Positions 50,745 to 59,771 of a stretch of DNA of 64,000 nucleotides are shown piece by piece. The notes beneath the pieces are model-generated. The model did not search any database. It was given only the letters and a program-made list of their open reading frames with translations, and had not been told where the DNA came from. Every line of letters begins with the position of its first letter. Position 1 is the first letter of the stretch. Source of the DNA: Fimbriimonadaceae bacterium. GTDB taxonomy: Bacteria > Armatimonadota > Fimbriimonadia > Fimbriimonadales > Fimbriimonadaceae. Made by a program: the position numbers and the translations under genes. The stretch covers positions 1,358,218 through 1,422,217 of the forward strand of contig CP075365.1 of the NCBI GenBank assembly GCA_019454125.1, read 5' to 3'.

Positions 50745-51461
50745 TTAACCGTTCTTGCGGAGTTTCTCCGCGTACTTCTGTCGGAACTTCCGCACTTTGG
50801 GCTCGATGACGGCGCGGCAATAGCCGACGTTCATCCCCGCGACCTCCGCCGGAGAGCCGTTCTCGAACTTATCGTAGTAGTCCTGGTGGTAGTCTTCAGC
50901 AGGATAAAACGCCCTCAGGGGCTCTAAGGTGGTGACGATCGGGTCGTCCCAGATCTTCTCGTCCCCAACCTCATTGATCACCCGCTGTGCCCGCTCCTTT
51001 TCCTCTTCGGTCGAATAAAAGATGACCGAACGGTATTGCGTGCCGACGTCGCCGCCCTGGCGGTTCAGGGTCGTCGGGTCGTGGGTGGTGAAGAAGATGC
51101 GGAGCAGGTCGTCCGCGGAGATCTCTTTCGGGTCGAAGACGATGCGGACCACCTCGGCGTGGCCGGTCGTGCCTGTGCAGACGTCACGGTAGGTCGGGTT
51201 CTCCGATTCGCCCCCCGAATAGCCGGAAGAGGCGCTGTAAACCCCTTTCAGTTCCTCGAAGACAGCCTCGACGCACCAGAAGCACCCGCCCCCGACGACG
51301 ATCGCGGCGGAACCGTCAGGGTCGGGCGGAAGAGCGGCTTTCGCCTTTGTTTCTTGCATATCGTTTTCAGCTTGGTTGGCCCGAGCCGGGTCCGCGGCGT
51401 AGAAGAGCCCGCCTCCCAGAACGACGGCGGCCAAAGCGACGACGGCTTTTATCGGGTTCAC
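50745..51461 (-). CDS. msrA: peptide methionine sulfoxide reductase MsrA, exported/anchored
   Basis: The product of about 238 residues has an N-terminal membrane anchor or signal (AVVALAAVVLGGGLFYA) and the MsrA core: IVVGGGCFWCVEAVFEEL (GCFW catalytic Cys, a normal Cys codon), SGYSGGESENPTYRDVCTGTTGHAEVV and FFTTHDPTTLNRQGGDVGTQYRS. The GTG start has GGAGG immediately upstream; the longer frame would run inside crcB. It repairs oxidised Met, here probably outside the cytoplasm. Confidence 0.92.
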   Translation of the reverse strand: MNPIKAVVALAAVVLGGGLFYAADPARANQAENDMQETKAKAALPPDPDGSAAIVVGGGCFWCVEAVFEELKGVYSASSGYSGGESENPTYRDVCTGTTGHAEVVRIVFDPKEISADDLLRIFFTTHDPTTLNRQGGDVGTQYRSVIFYSTEEEKERAQRVINEVGDEKIWDDPIVTTLEPLRAFYPAEDYHQDYYDKFENGSPAEVAGMNVGYCRAVIEPKVRKFRQKYAEKLRKNG

Positions 51462-51513
51462 AACCCTCCAAAACGCGATAACGCCCGGACAGTTCCCGAG
51501 GCAAGCCTTCAGA

Positions 51514-51897
51514 CTAAGGACCGGGGGCGACCGCATAACCCGCTGCGGCCGCCGCGAGGCCGAGCACGACCGATGCGGCCACGTATCCGATCGCAACGGG
51601 CAAGTTGCCCTCCCGCACCAGTTCCACCGTCTCAAATGCGAAAGCGGAGAAGGTGGTGAACCCACCGAGGAGCCCGGCGACCAGCCCGATCCGGGGTAGG
51701 GAACCGAGCACGCCGCGAGAAGCCAGCGCCATGGCGACCCCGATCAGGGCGCAACCCACGATGTTCGCGATCAGAGTGGGGAAGGGCAGGGTGGAACCAG
51801 GCCAGGCCGCGCGCATCCCGAGCGCCAGGAGCCAGCGGAGCAACGAGCCGATCCCCCCGAAGACGAACACGGCGAGGCCCTGGGCGAAGGTTGGCAT
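51514..51897 (-). CDS. crcB: fluoride channel CrcB/Fluc
   Basis: The 127-residue protein has four membrane segments with Fluc signatures: VFVFGGIGSLLRWLLAL, FPTLIANIVGCALIG (with the conserved Asn), and VAGLLGGFTTFSAFAFETV with the TTFS pore motif. It exports fluoride as a dual-topology dimer. No fluoride riboswitch is visible upstream, since it abuts the DinB gene. Confidence 0.92.
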   Translation of the reverse strand: MPTFAQGLAVFVFGGIGSLLRWLLALGMRAAWPGSTLPFPTLIANIVGCALIGVAMALASRGVLGSLPRIGLVAGLLGGFTTFSAFAFETVELVREGNLPVAIGYVAASVVLGLAAAAAGYAVAPGP

Positions 51898-52388
51898 CAG
51901 CCCTTCGGAAAGCCCGGCGACGACTTCACGATATGCGCCTGTCCTTGGTGGTACCCGGGATGGTAGGCGAGCCGCGCCAGGGCCCCCGTGCCATCGACAA
52001 TTGGACCGAGCGCGCTCTTGATCTGGCGGGCGCGGATCTCTTCGGTGGGGTTCTTGGCGACTGGGGCGACCAGCGACCGCGCGAGCTCCAGGCTCTCTTT
52101 CACCAGGGCCGGCGTGATCTCGTCAACCGCGAACGGGAACGAGCCGTCGTTCACCACGCCGTCTGTCGCGGCGGACTTCAGGCGGGCGAGCAGCCCTTCT
52201 GGCTCTTGCCGCTGCAGCTGGGTGATGAAGGAAGCCTCCACCCCGGCGACGTGAAGCGCCATCTCGCCCAAGGTGAGCACGCCGGGCTGGAGCCGCCAGT
52301 TCAACTGCTCTTGCGTAAGGCCTTCGAACACTTGGTCGAAGCGGCCGCGCACTAGGGTCCACGTGGCCTCAAAGTCGTTCACGGCCAA
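51897..52388 (-). CDS. DinB family protein
   Basis: The 163-residue four-helix protein has DinB features: FEATWTLVRGRFDQVFEGLTQEQLNW, LTLGEMALHVAGVEASFI with metal His, and ARLAYHPGYHQGQAHIV with the C-terminal HxxxH-type pair. Its substrate is unknown. It overlaps crcB by one base and follows accA by 19 bp. Confidence 0.85.
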   Translation of the reverse strand: MAVNDFEATWTLVRGRFDQVFEGLTQEQLNWRLQPGVLTLGEMALHVAGVEASFITQLQRQEPEGLLARLKSAATDGVVNDGSFPFAVDEITPALVKESLELARSLVAPVAKNPTEEIRARQIKSALGPIVDGTGALARLAYHPGYHQGQAHIVKSSPGFPKG

Positions 52389-52407
52389 GATCGTAGCACG
52401 GCCCGCC

Positions 52408-53385
52408 CTAGGCGGTCTCGTACATACCCATGCGTCGGAACCGCGAGTACCGCTGCTCGCGCAGCTCGCTCGGGGTGAACTTGGAGAGGGCTTCGAACTC
52501 CTCGACGATCGCTTTCTTTACGGTCTCGCCGACTGAGGCCGGGTCGCGATGGGCGCCCCCAAAGGGCTCTTCAAGCAGCCTGTCCACCAGCATGAACTCG
52601 TGCGCGCCCTTCGCTGTGAGCCGGAGCGCCGCGGCCGCCTCGGGCCCTTTCTTCGCGTCCCGCCAAAGAATCGCGGCGCAGCCTTCTGGCGGGATCACGC
52701 TATAGATCGCGTGCTCCAGCATAAGGACTTTGTTCGCGACGGCAATGCCGATCGCGCCGCCGCTCCCCCCTTCGCCGATCACGACCGAGACGACCGGGAC
52801 GGTGAGCGAGAACATGACGCGCATGCTCTCCGCGATCGCCTCGCTGATGCCGCGAGACTCGCTTTCGACCCCCGGGTCGGCGGCGGGCGTGTCGACGAAG
52901 GTCACCACCGGCAAGCGGAACTGCTCGGCCATGCGGAAAAGCCGCATCGCCTTACGGTAACCCTCGGGCTTGGCCATCCCAAAGTTGCGGAAAGTCCGCT
53001 CTTGCAGGTTGCGGCCCTTCTGGTGCCCGACCACCACCACCGCCTGGCCGTCCAAGAACGCCGTCCCGCCGACGATCGCCTTGTCGTCGCCATAGCGCCG
53101 GTCGCCGGAAAGCTCGATGAAATCGGTGAGGCAGAGCTCGATATAGTCGAGCGTATAGGGCCGGGGCTCGGCTCGGGCCATGAGCACCTCTTCCCAGGGG
53201 CCCATGCGGGTCGTGATGACTTCCAGGACGACGTCGCGGCGGCGCTCGAACTCCTTAAGGCGCGCCTCGATGCGCTGGTGCTCGCTGGGCTCGGATTCCC
53301 GATCCAGGGCCTGGCGCAACTTCTCGATCAGCTCTTCGAGCTCGATCAGCCCCTGCATCCATTCCTTCCAAGTGTTCGCGGCCAT
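52408..53385 (-). CDS. accA: acetyl-CoA carboxylase carboxyltransferase subunit alpha
   Basis: The 325-residue subunit of the biotin-dependent carboxylase makes malonyl-CoA for fatty acid synthesis. Visible signatures are YIELCLTDFIELSGDRRYGDD, AVVVVGHQKGRNLQERTFRNFGM, FVDTPAADPGVESESRGIS, GEGGSGGAIGIAVANKVLMLE and YSVIPPEGCAAILWRD. Length is standard. It is 3 bp after accD. Confidence 0.96.
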   Translation of the reverse strand: MAANTWKEWMQGLIELEELIEKLRQALDRESEPSEHQRIEARLKEFERRRDVVLEVITTRMGPWEEVLMARAEPRPYTLDYIELCLTDFIELSGDRRYGDDKAIVGGTAFLDGQAVVVVGHQKGRNLQERTFRNFGMAKPEGYRKAMRLFRMAEQFRLPVVTFVDTPAADPGVESESRGISEAIAESMRVMFSLTVPVVSVVIGEGGSGGAIGIAVANKVLMLEHAIYSVIPPEGCAAILWRDAKKGPEAAAALRLTAKGAHEFMLVDRLLEEPFGGAHRDPASVGETVKKAIVEEFEALSKFTPSELREQRYSRFRRMGMYETA

Positions 53386-53388
53386 GGC

Positions 53389-54213
53389 TTAGGCGACCAC
53401 CTTTTCGGACACGGGCAGGGCCGCACCAAGGGCGCGGACCAAGGTCGCAAGCGTCGAGCGAAGTTCTCGGCGCGGCACGATCCGATCGACCATGCCGCTT
53501 CGGTGTGCGAATTCTGCAGTCTGAAAATCGTCAGGAGCTTTTATGACCTGGGCTTGTTTGCTGACGCGCGACCCGGCGAAGCCCACCAGGGCCCTCGGCT
53601 CGGCGAGGATGACGTCCGCGACGCTCGCATAGCTCGCGAGGACGCCCGCCATCGTCGGGTCGGTGAAGACGGCGATGAAAGGTACGCCCGACTCGCGGCA
53701 CCGCTCCACCGCTCCGACGGTCTTCCCCATCTGCATGAGGCTCCAAAGCCCTTCCTGCATCCGGGCGCCGCCGCTCGCGCAGAAGATGACCGAAGGCATG
53801 CGCCTCTCCAGGCCAAGCTCCAGGGTGCGGGTGATCTTCTCGCCCGCGACCGAACCCATAGAACCCCCCATGAAGGCGAAGTCGGCGATAGCCACGCTCA
53901 GCCGGTGCCCTTCGAGGGTGGCCGTTCCGGAGACCACGCTGTCGCGCAGCCCCGTCTTGGCCTCCGACGCGCTGAGCTTCTCGCGGTACTCGGGGAAGGA
54001 AAGGGGATCGACGCTGACCAAGTTAACGTCGGTCTCCTCGAAGGAGCCCGGGTCAAACGTCCAGTCGACCCGCTCTTGCCAAGTGAGGCGATGGTGGTGC
54101 CCGCAATAGGAACACACCTTTTGCGCCGCGAGGAAATCTTTGGCGAAGAGTGTTTTGCGACAGTGCAGGCACTGGACAAAGCGCCCGGGTGCCGCGGTGG
54201 GGCCCGCCGACAT
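53389..54213 (-). CDS. accD: acetyl-CoA carboxylase carboxyltransferase subunit beta
   Basis: The 274-residue product has an N-terminal four-Cys zinc ribbon (QCLHCRKTLFAKDF and VCSYCGHHHRL) and the crotonase-like core (FMGGSMGSVAGEKITRTLE, FCASGGARMQEGLWSLMQM). It partners AccA directly upstream in the operon. flhA precedes it by 24 bp, an unusual neighbour. Confidence 0.96.
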   Translation of the reverse strand: MSAGPTAAPGRFVQCLHCRKTLFAKDFLAAQKVCSYCGHHHRLTWQERVDWTFDPGSFEETDVNLVSVDPLSFPEYREKLSASEAKTGLRDSVVSGTATLEGHRLSVAIADFAFMGGSMGSVAGEKITRTLELGLERRMPSVIFCASGGARMQEGLWSLMQMGKTVGAVERCRESGVPFIAVFTDPTMAGVLASYASVADVILAEPRALVGFAGSRVSKQAQVIKAPDDFQTAEFAHRSGMVDRIVPRRELRSTLATLVRALGAALPVSEKVVA

Positions 54214-54237
54214 GAAGGGAGAGATTACCAGGCCCGA

Positions 54238-56319
54238 CTACGCCGCCAATGCCGGAGAACTAATCTGGCCCACGAACTCCACCTCTGCGCTGGCCGCGAC
54301 CTCGTTGTACGCGACCACGGCAAGTTGGGGCAGGTGCCGCTCCATCAGCTTGCGAAGGGCCAGCCGCACCGTGGCCGAGGTAAGCAGGATGGGCGTGCTG
54401 CCGCCCATCGCCAGTCGCTCGAAGTTAGAGCGGAGGTCTTCCAAGAGCGACTGCTGCAGTCCCAAGTCGAGCGCAAGGTTGACCCCGCCCGCCGTTTGCT
54501 GCAGCGCGTCTTGAACCTGGCGCTCCAGCATCGGCTCGAGCGTGATGCAGTTCAGCCGGCCCGAGTCGTCCGAATACTGCCGCGTGATGGTGCGGGCGAG
54601 CGCGGAGCGGACGAGTTCGCCGAGCTGCTCGTTGTCCTTGACGCGGCTGCCATAGTCCGCCATCGTCTCCAGGATCGTGACGAGGTCGCGGATCGGCACC
54701 CGTTCGCGGAGCAGGTGCTGCAGCACCTTTTGGACGTCGCCCACCTGGACCACGTTCGGGATGAGCTCGCCCACCACCGTCTCGTTCTGCTGCTTGGCGT
54801 TCTCGATCAGGGTGTTCACGTCCTGGCGGCTCAACAATTCTGGGGCGTTCGTCTTGACGATCTCGCCAAGGTGGGTCGCGATCATCGCGCCCGGCTCGAC
54901 CACGGTGTACCCGTTCGCCTCGGCATGGGCGCGCAGGCCAGGGTCGATCCAAACCGCGTCGAGGTTGAAGACCGGCTCCTTGGCCGGGATCCCATGAAGC
55001 GGGGAGCCGGCCGACTCACCGCCGATCGCCAGCAGCATGTCCGGCTCGGCGACCGACCGCGCGATCTCTTCCCCGCGAATCTTGATCGCGTACTCCTTTG
55101 GCGCCAGCAGGGCGTTGTCGCGGATGCGGACCGAGGGCATCACGAAGCCCAGTTCGGTGGCCATTTGACGCCGGGTCGCGGCGATCCGGTCGGGCAAGTC
55201 TCCGCCTAGCCGGCTGTCCGCCAGGCGGGTCAGGGCGTACCCCACTTCGATCTCCAGCGCTTCGACCGAGACAAGGGGCAGCACGGTTTCCGGACCGGTC
55301 GGGGCGGCCGGCTCCGCCTTCGGCGCCTGGGCCGGTTCTGGCGGCCGCGCGAGGTTCCTGCCCAGTTCGGGGTTTCGCTGGGCGAAGCGACTGGCGCCGA
55401 ACGCCGCAGCGGCGACGCCCAGAAAAATCGCGCTCGGGAAGCCCGGGATGAAGGCGAACGCGGTGAGCGCCCCCGCCGTCGAGAGCAGCACCTTAGGCTG
55501 GTCGAGGAGCTGGCCCACCAGGGTGCCGCCCATGCCAGATTCCTGGCCGTTGCGGGTGACGAGCAAGCCGCTCGCGGTCGAGATGAGCAGGGCAGGGATC
55601 TGCGAGACCAGACCCTCGCCGACGCTCAGCATCGCATAGGTGCCGAGGATCGTCATGGGGTCGCCCTCGCCGCGCATGAACCCGACAACAAAGCCGCCAA
55701 TGATGTTGACGATGATGATGAGGGTCGAGGCGATCGCATCGCCTTTCACAAACTTCGAGGCGCCGTCCATCGAGCCGTAGAAGTCGGCCTCTGCCTTGAC
55801 CGCACGCCGACGTTCGCGCGCCTGCGCTTCGTCGATCGTGCCACTGGCGAGGTCGGCGTCGATCGCCATCTGCTTGCCCGGCATGGCGTCCAAGGTGAAG
55901 CGGGCGACGACTTCAGAAACGCGGGTCGCACCCTGCGTGATCACGATGAACTGCACGATCATCAGGATAACGAACGATACGAACCCCACGACGAAGTTGC
56001 CGCCCAGGACGAACTCGCCGAACGTTTGGATGACGTGGCCCGCATGCCCGGTACCGAGGATGAGCTTGGTCGCCGCGATGCTGAGCGCCAGGCGATAGAG
56101 CGTCGTGACGAGGAGCAGCGAAGGGAAGACGCTGAACTGGAGCGGCTCCTTGACGTTGACGGACGTGAGAAGGATGACGACCGAACTGGCGATCGCCACG
56201 ACGAGGCCCAAGTCGAGCGCCCATTCCGGCAGGGGCAGGATGAGCATGGAGACGATGACCAAAAGGCCAGCGCCGACAAGCAAGTCTGTGTGCCGGAGTA
56301 TCCGCGCGAGGAAGCTCAT
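54238..56319 (-). CDS. flhA: flagellar biosynthesis protein FlhA
   Basis: The 693-residue export-gate protein has seven to eight membrane segments in residues 1-320 (FLARILRHTDLLVGAGLLV, VVIVLL region, VGFMRGEGDPMTILGTYAML) and the FHIPEP-type loop signatures FVSFVILMIVQFIVITQGATR and DADLASGTIDEAQARERR. The cytoplasmic domain (about 350-693) is intact. It lies 44 kb away from the fli operon, adjoining lipid synthesis genes. Confidence 0.95.
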   Translation of the reverse strand: MSFLARILRHTDLLVGAGLLVIVSMLILPLPEWALDLGLVVAIASSVVILLTSVNVKEPLQFSVFPSLLLVTTLYRLALSIAATKLILGTGHAGHVIQTFGEFVLGGNFVVGFVSFVILMIVQFIVITQGATRVSEVVARFTLDAMPGKQMAIDADLASGTIDEAQARERRRAVKAEADFYGSMDGASKFVKGDAIASTLIIIVNIIGGFVVGFMRGEGDPMTILGTYAMLSVGEGLVSQIPALLISTASGLLVTRNGQESGMGGTLVGQLLDQPKVLLSTAGALTAFAFIPGFPSAIFLGVAAAAFGASRFAQRNPELGRNLARPPEPAQAPKAEPAAPTGPETVLPLVSVEALEIEVGYALTRLADSRLGGDLPDRIAATRRQMATELGFVMPSVRIRDNALLAPKEYAIKIRGEEIARSVAEPDMLLAIGGESAGSPLHGIPAKEPVFNLDAVWIDPGLRAHAEANGYTVVEPGAMIATHLGEIVKTNAPELLSRQDVNTLIENAKQQNETVVGELIPNVVQVGDVQKVLQHLLRERVPIRDLVTILETMADYGSRVKDNEQLGELVRSALARTITRQYSDDSGRLNCITLEPMLERQVQDALQQTAGGVNLALDLGLQQSLLEDLRSNFERLAMGGSTPILLTSATVRLALRKLMERHLPQLAVVAYNEVAASAEVEFVGQISSPALAA

Positions 56320-56395
56320 CTCAGGGGCGCAATCCTCCCCGTTGGAATTGTCGGTGCGAAATCTCCCGTCCTCAGGCGGCTCCGGGCCAACGCCC

Positions 56396-56450
56396 TTCCG
56401 GAGCCCCCCTCTCCTCCTGCGAAGGAGAGGGGGTTGGGGGGTGAGGTCTC
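56396..56450. repeat. CT-rich palindromic element (copy 3)
   Basis: CCCCCCTCTCCT and AGGAGAGGGGG pair around CCTGCGA, followed by GGGGGGTGAGGT. Nearly the same 55-bp sequence recurs at 59772-59826, differing at a few positions. Confidence 0.8.
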
Positions 56451-56528
56451 CGGACGGTCGCCGGGGCGGCCGCCAAAACCTGGGAAAGGATAATGTTGAT
56501 TACTTCAAGAAAACTGTGACAAATGTGT

Positions 56529-56534
56529 TATCAT
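56529..56534 (+). promoter_or_regulatory. possible -10 box (TATCAT) in an AT-rich island
   Basis: About 100 bp of locally AT-rich DNA (56490-56600) precede the exported-protein gene, with TATCAT 39 nt before the ATG at 56574. No firm -35 was found. Confidence 0.35.
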
Positions 56535-56616
56535 CTAAAGTGGCGCTGGGGTTACGGCTGCCTTGACCTGAACATGAAAACTATCAAATCCAAAACAATT
56601 GGCCACCAAACTAGAC

Positions 56617-56625
56617 GGGGGGGGG
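56617..56625 (+). repeat. G9 homopolymer tract at the 5' end of an exported-protein gene
   Basis: Nine consecutive G are followed by TCTCTCTC. The ATG at 56574 reads through the tract in a frame that ends at TAA before the signal peptide. One extra G would join it to the downstream frame. This is the layout of a slipped-strand contingency tract. Confidence 0.7.
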
Positions 56626-56698
56626 TCTCTCTCTGTCGGGACTCAGTAGGGCCGCCGTACGGCTCGGGTTCCTAAGAGGGCCGATCCTTACGACGATC

Positions 56699-58234
56699 GT
56701 GCTGGCAAGTACCGTCGCGACTGCCATTGCACAGGAACTGCCGACACCCACCTTTGGAAGGCTCTACGAAGTCCACAAGCACGACCTGACCGGCACCTAC
56801 AACACCTACCGAATGGGAACCTATGACCGCCTCGGCCTCGGCCTGGGCAGCCAGGGCGGCTACCTCACGACACAGCTCGTGAGCGGGAAAAAGCAGGTTC
56901 TTTTCGTGAACGGCTTCAACGGCCTGAGCGGGGCGACCACCGTCGCCGTCATCTACGCCGCCACCGAGTTCGCCGGGTTCTCCGACAAGGCAGGTTCGGG
57001 AATCCCGCTCCCTGTGCGGTGGACCGGCCCAGGCACCGCCAACGAGATCAACGTCAACTGGCTGGGCGGGCAGGCCCTCCGCGTCACCGACGACCTGGTC
57101 GTCGGGTACGGCGTGGACTCCTTTAGCGGCGATAGAATCTCATTCTACAACGTGGGATCGACTTGGACGAACCTAAACCGTGGGGGTTACGCCAACGGCA
57201 TCGCCCAGGCGGTCTCCAACAGCAAGACGGCCATCGCGGGATCGCTCACGGACGGCTCCGGGAACGGCCTGATCGCCCTCTGGACCCGGTCGACCGTCGG
57301 CGGAAGCTTCGGCTCTCCGACGGTCGTCTCCGGGAGCCGGAAAGGCTACGTCACGAGCGTGGTGGGCGGGGAACTTGACGCCAAGGTCTACGGCTGGCTG
57401 GAAGCGTCCGGTTCGGACGGGGCCCAGCCGTTCGTCTATTCGGTCTTTAGCGAGACCCTGACCCTCCTGGGCAAGCCGAGCGACCTCGGCCCGATCGAGC
57501 AGAGCCAATCGGTCGGAACGACCGGCATCGCGGTGGGCAACCGGAGCGGCGAGCCGTTCCTCTTCTTCTGGTCGGACGAGGACGCGGGCTCGGGCATCGC
57601 CAACGACCTTGCCTCGGTCCTGCTTCCCGAGACCCCGTCCACGCTCTTGCCCCGTAACGGCACGTTCGTCAGCGGCGTCGCGTTCGGGGACGGCGCCTTC
57701 GGCGGCAAGGACATCGGCGCGAGCAGCGGCAACAACGCCTGGGTCGCGGTCACCCCGCAGACGGACGAGTACGACTTCAGCGAGCTCGACAGCAACGGCG
57801 TCGAAGGGGGACAAGTCACCGGGGGCGACTGGAACGGGAGCCGCGTGCCCGACGGGACCCGCATCCAGTTCGAAAAGTTCATCAACCCCGTTCCCAACGT
57901 CTACGTGCGGGCCCGCTGGGAGCACACGTTCGACTTCGAGCCCAAGAAGAGGGCCTGGTTCCGCCTGACCGCCCGGTGCAACACGACGGGCTTCAAGGCC
58001 TACGTGCTCCTGTACAACTACTCGACTTCTTCGTACGTCGAACTTGGCGAGCTCGCCGTCGGTCAACACATGAAGACCGTGGACGTGGAGCTGCCCGACG
58101 TCGCCGACTACGTCGGCGGGAGCGGCGTCCTGAACGGGGTCAAGGCCAAGGTCGAGCTGCGCCGCGTGACGCCGAGTTCCAACGACAACCCGGTGCTCGA
58201 GGTGGAGCAAGCCCGCTGGATCGCGGAGAAGTGA
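56699..58234 (+). CDS. exported protein of unknown function, possibly phase-variable
   Basis: The frame from the GTG encodes 511 residues, but in the same frame upstream (from 56615) lies a better signal peptide (LGFLRGPILTTIVLASTVATA then IAQ cleavage) with no ATG, GTG or TTG at a good place; the ATG at 56574 reaches it only if the G9 tract has ten G. The mature protein is Gly/Ser/Thr-rich beta structure with repeated short strands, then a C-terminal domain (YDFSELDSNGVEGGQVTGG, VLLYNYSTSSYVELGEL, final EQARW) shared with the proteins at 28255 and 58239. Function unknown. Confidence 0.7.
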   Translation: MLASTVATAIAQELPTPTFGRLYEVHKHDLTGTYNTYRMGTYDRLGLGLGSQGGYLTTQLVSGKKQVLFVNGFNGLSGATTVAVIYAATEFAGFSDKAGSGIPLPVRWTGPGTANEINVNWLGGQALRVTDDLVVGYGVDSFSGDRISFYNVGSTWTNLNRGGYANGIAQAVSNSKTAIAGSLTDGSGNGLIALWTRSTVGGSFGSPTVVSGSRKGYVTSVVGGELDAKVYGWLEASGSDGAQPFVYSVFSETLTLLGKPSDLGPIEQSQSVGTTGIAVGNRSGEPFLFFWSDEDAGSGIANDLASVLLPETPSTLLPRNGTFVSGVAFGDGAFGGKDIGASSGNNAWVAVTPQTDEYDFSELDSNGVEGGQVTGGDWNGSRVPDGTRIQFEKFINPVPNVYVRARWEHTFDFEPKKRAWFRLTARCNTTGFKAYVLLYNYSTSSYVELGELAVGQHMKTVDVELPDVADYVGGSGVLNGVKAKVELRRVTPSSNDNPVLEVEQARWIAEK

Positions 58235-58238
58235 GGAC

Positions 58239-59759
58239 ATGAAACGTGCGGCGAGCCCCTTGAAGGGCCATCATCAGCTCATCGGGCGGCTCGCCGCCGC
58301 CCTTGCCCTAGCCGGGGCGCTCGCGCCGGCGGCTTCGGCTCAGAGGTACATCGTGGAACGGCTCGGCTTCCCCCCCGGACAGCGGTACGCCAGCGTCGCC
58401 CGGTTGAACAACCAGGGGGTGTGCCTTGTGCAAGGGGTTGGAGGTCGGTGCTTCTATTGGTCGGCCCTCCTCGGATTCATTCCCCTCCCCGGGCAGTCAG
58501 AGCCCCGCGAGCAGTTTCTTTCAGAGATCACCCAGGACGGGACTGCCTACTATTCGGACTTCGATACTGCCGGCACCCTTTCTGCGGCCGTATGGAGACC
58601 CGGAGGAACCGCGATCTTTCGAAAGTTTCCCGCTTTGCCGACAACGGAAGTTTACGGCGCCAACGAGCAAGGTCAGTTCGTTGGAAGAGGCACGAACTCC
58701 AACGACCGGGACTGGCCCTACCTCTTCACCCCCGGACAAGGGTTCCGGCGCATCGAGGCCCTGCCCACCTATCCTGGAGGCCACGCCCACGACATCAACG
58801 ACCGGGGCGAGGTCAGCGTAGACAACCGGAGCCTGACCGACACCCAACCCGGCCTCTGGACGGCCCAGGGGGGCATGCGGGACCTCGGCCAGCCCCCAGG
58901 GACGGACCAGGCAACTGGCGTCCGCATTAACTCCCAGGGCCAAATCGGCGGGCCTGCCAAGCTCTTTCTCACCGTGTTCGGGTGGCGATGGGACCCGGTC
59001 GATGGGCACCGGGTCGTCTACTCCGAAGAGCCTAGGGGGGAGTGGAGGCCGTTAGGCTTGAACGACCAGGGGCACCTGGTAGGGCCCTATCCCATCAGTC
59101 TCGAACCGTTCGTGGTCGAGCCCTACCTTTGGCGCCCGGAATGGGAACGCGCCCGGCGCCTGAACCAAATGCTCGCACCCGGCCAAGGCCCCATCCGGGT
59201 CAACAGCATCGGCTGCATCAACGAGAAGGGCTGGATCGGCGGGAACGCCCGCTACGACGGCGGCGAGATGGAGCCCGTCATCGTGAAGCCTGAGACCTCG
59301 CCTGTTGCTGTGGACGCCTTCCAGGTCGCGACGGGCCGCCTCCTCGGGGGCGGTCTAGAGAGCCTCGCCTCGGTCGACGGCGACTCGTTGCGCGTGGCCC
59401 GCTTCATCGTGCCGAACGCCAAGGCGCCCGCCGTCTCCCTCGTGCTCGAAGGCTCCGCCCCCCGAGAGCTCCTTTACAGCTGGGTCAAGGTGCGCGCCCG
59501 GATCCTGGGCCTCCCCGACGCGTCGCTGCGCATCGAGCTCTACAATTGGACGACCGGCGGCTGGGACGCCGAGTTCGGGACGGTCACGCCGCTCGACGGC
59601 TGGACGGACGCCGAGTGCGTGGCGCGGCGGCCGAACAAGCACTTCCGCGGCCCGGACGGCACCGTCCGCGCCCGGGTCTCCGCGACCGGCCCCCTCGCCG
59701 GCCCCGCTTGGAGCCTGGAAGTGGACTACGCCGAGTGGGAAGCGACCTTTAGCGACTAG
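58239..59759 (+). CDS. exported HAF-repeat-like protein with shared C-terminal domain
   Basis: The 506-residue product has a signal peptide (LAAALALAGALAPAASAQ) and repeated units like ATGVRINSQGQIGG, ANEQGQFVG, LNDQGHLVG and INEKGWIGG, which are HAF/probable extracellular repeat motifs forming a beta-propeller. The last 150 residues (AVSLVLEGSAPRE, RIELYNWTTGGWD, GTVRARVSATG, VDYAEW) match the C-terminal domain of the preceding gene and of 28255-30108. It starts 4 bp after the preceding stop, so the two probably form one unit. Confidence 0.8.
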   Translation: MKRAASPLKGHHQLIGRLAAALALAGALAPAASAQRYIVERLGFPPGQRYASVARLNNQGVCLVQGVGGRCFYWSALLGFIPLPGQSEPREQFLSEITQDGTAYYSDFDTAGTLSAAVWRPGGTAIFRKFPALPTTEVYGANEQGQFVGRGTNSNDRDWPYLFTPGQGFRRIEALPTYPGGHAHDINDRGEVSVDNRSLTDTQPGLWTAQGGMRDLGQPPGTDQATGVRINSQGQIGGPAKLFLTVFGWRWDPVDGHRVVYSEEPRGEWRPLGLNDQGHLVGPYPISLEPFVVEPYLWRPEWERARRLNQMLAPGQGPIRVNSIGCINEKGWIGGNARYDGGEMEPVIVKPETSPVAVDAFQVATGRLLGGGLESLASVDGDSLRVARFIVPNAKAPAVSLVLEGSAPRELLYSWVKVRARILGLPDASLRIELYNWTTGGWDAEFGTVTPLDGWTDAECVARRPNKHFRGPDGTVRARVSATGPLAGPAWSLEVDYAEWEATFSD

Positions 59760-59771
59760 CCCAGGACGGCT

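Noticed and set aside
50745-51461. Selenocysteine in MsrA
   Set aside because: The GCFW catalytic Cys is encoded normally and there is no in-frame UGA.
51890-52400. Fluoride riboswitch upstream of crcB
   Set aside because: crcB overlaps the DinB stop by one base, leaving no leader, and no riboswitch-like fold was seen.
52549-55209. 886-codon plus-strand open frame
   Set aside because: It lies antisense to accA, accD and flhA, three certain genes. High-GC codon use leaves antisense frames open. Its translation is Arg/His/Asp-rich low-complexity with no motif.
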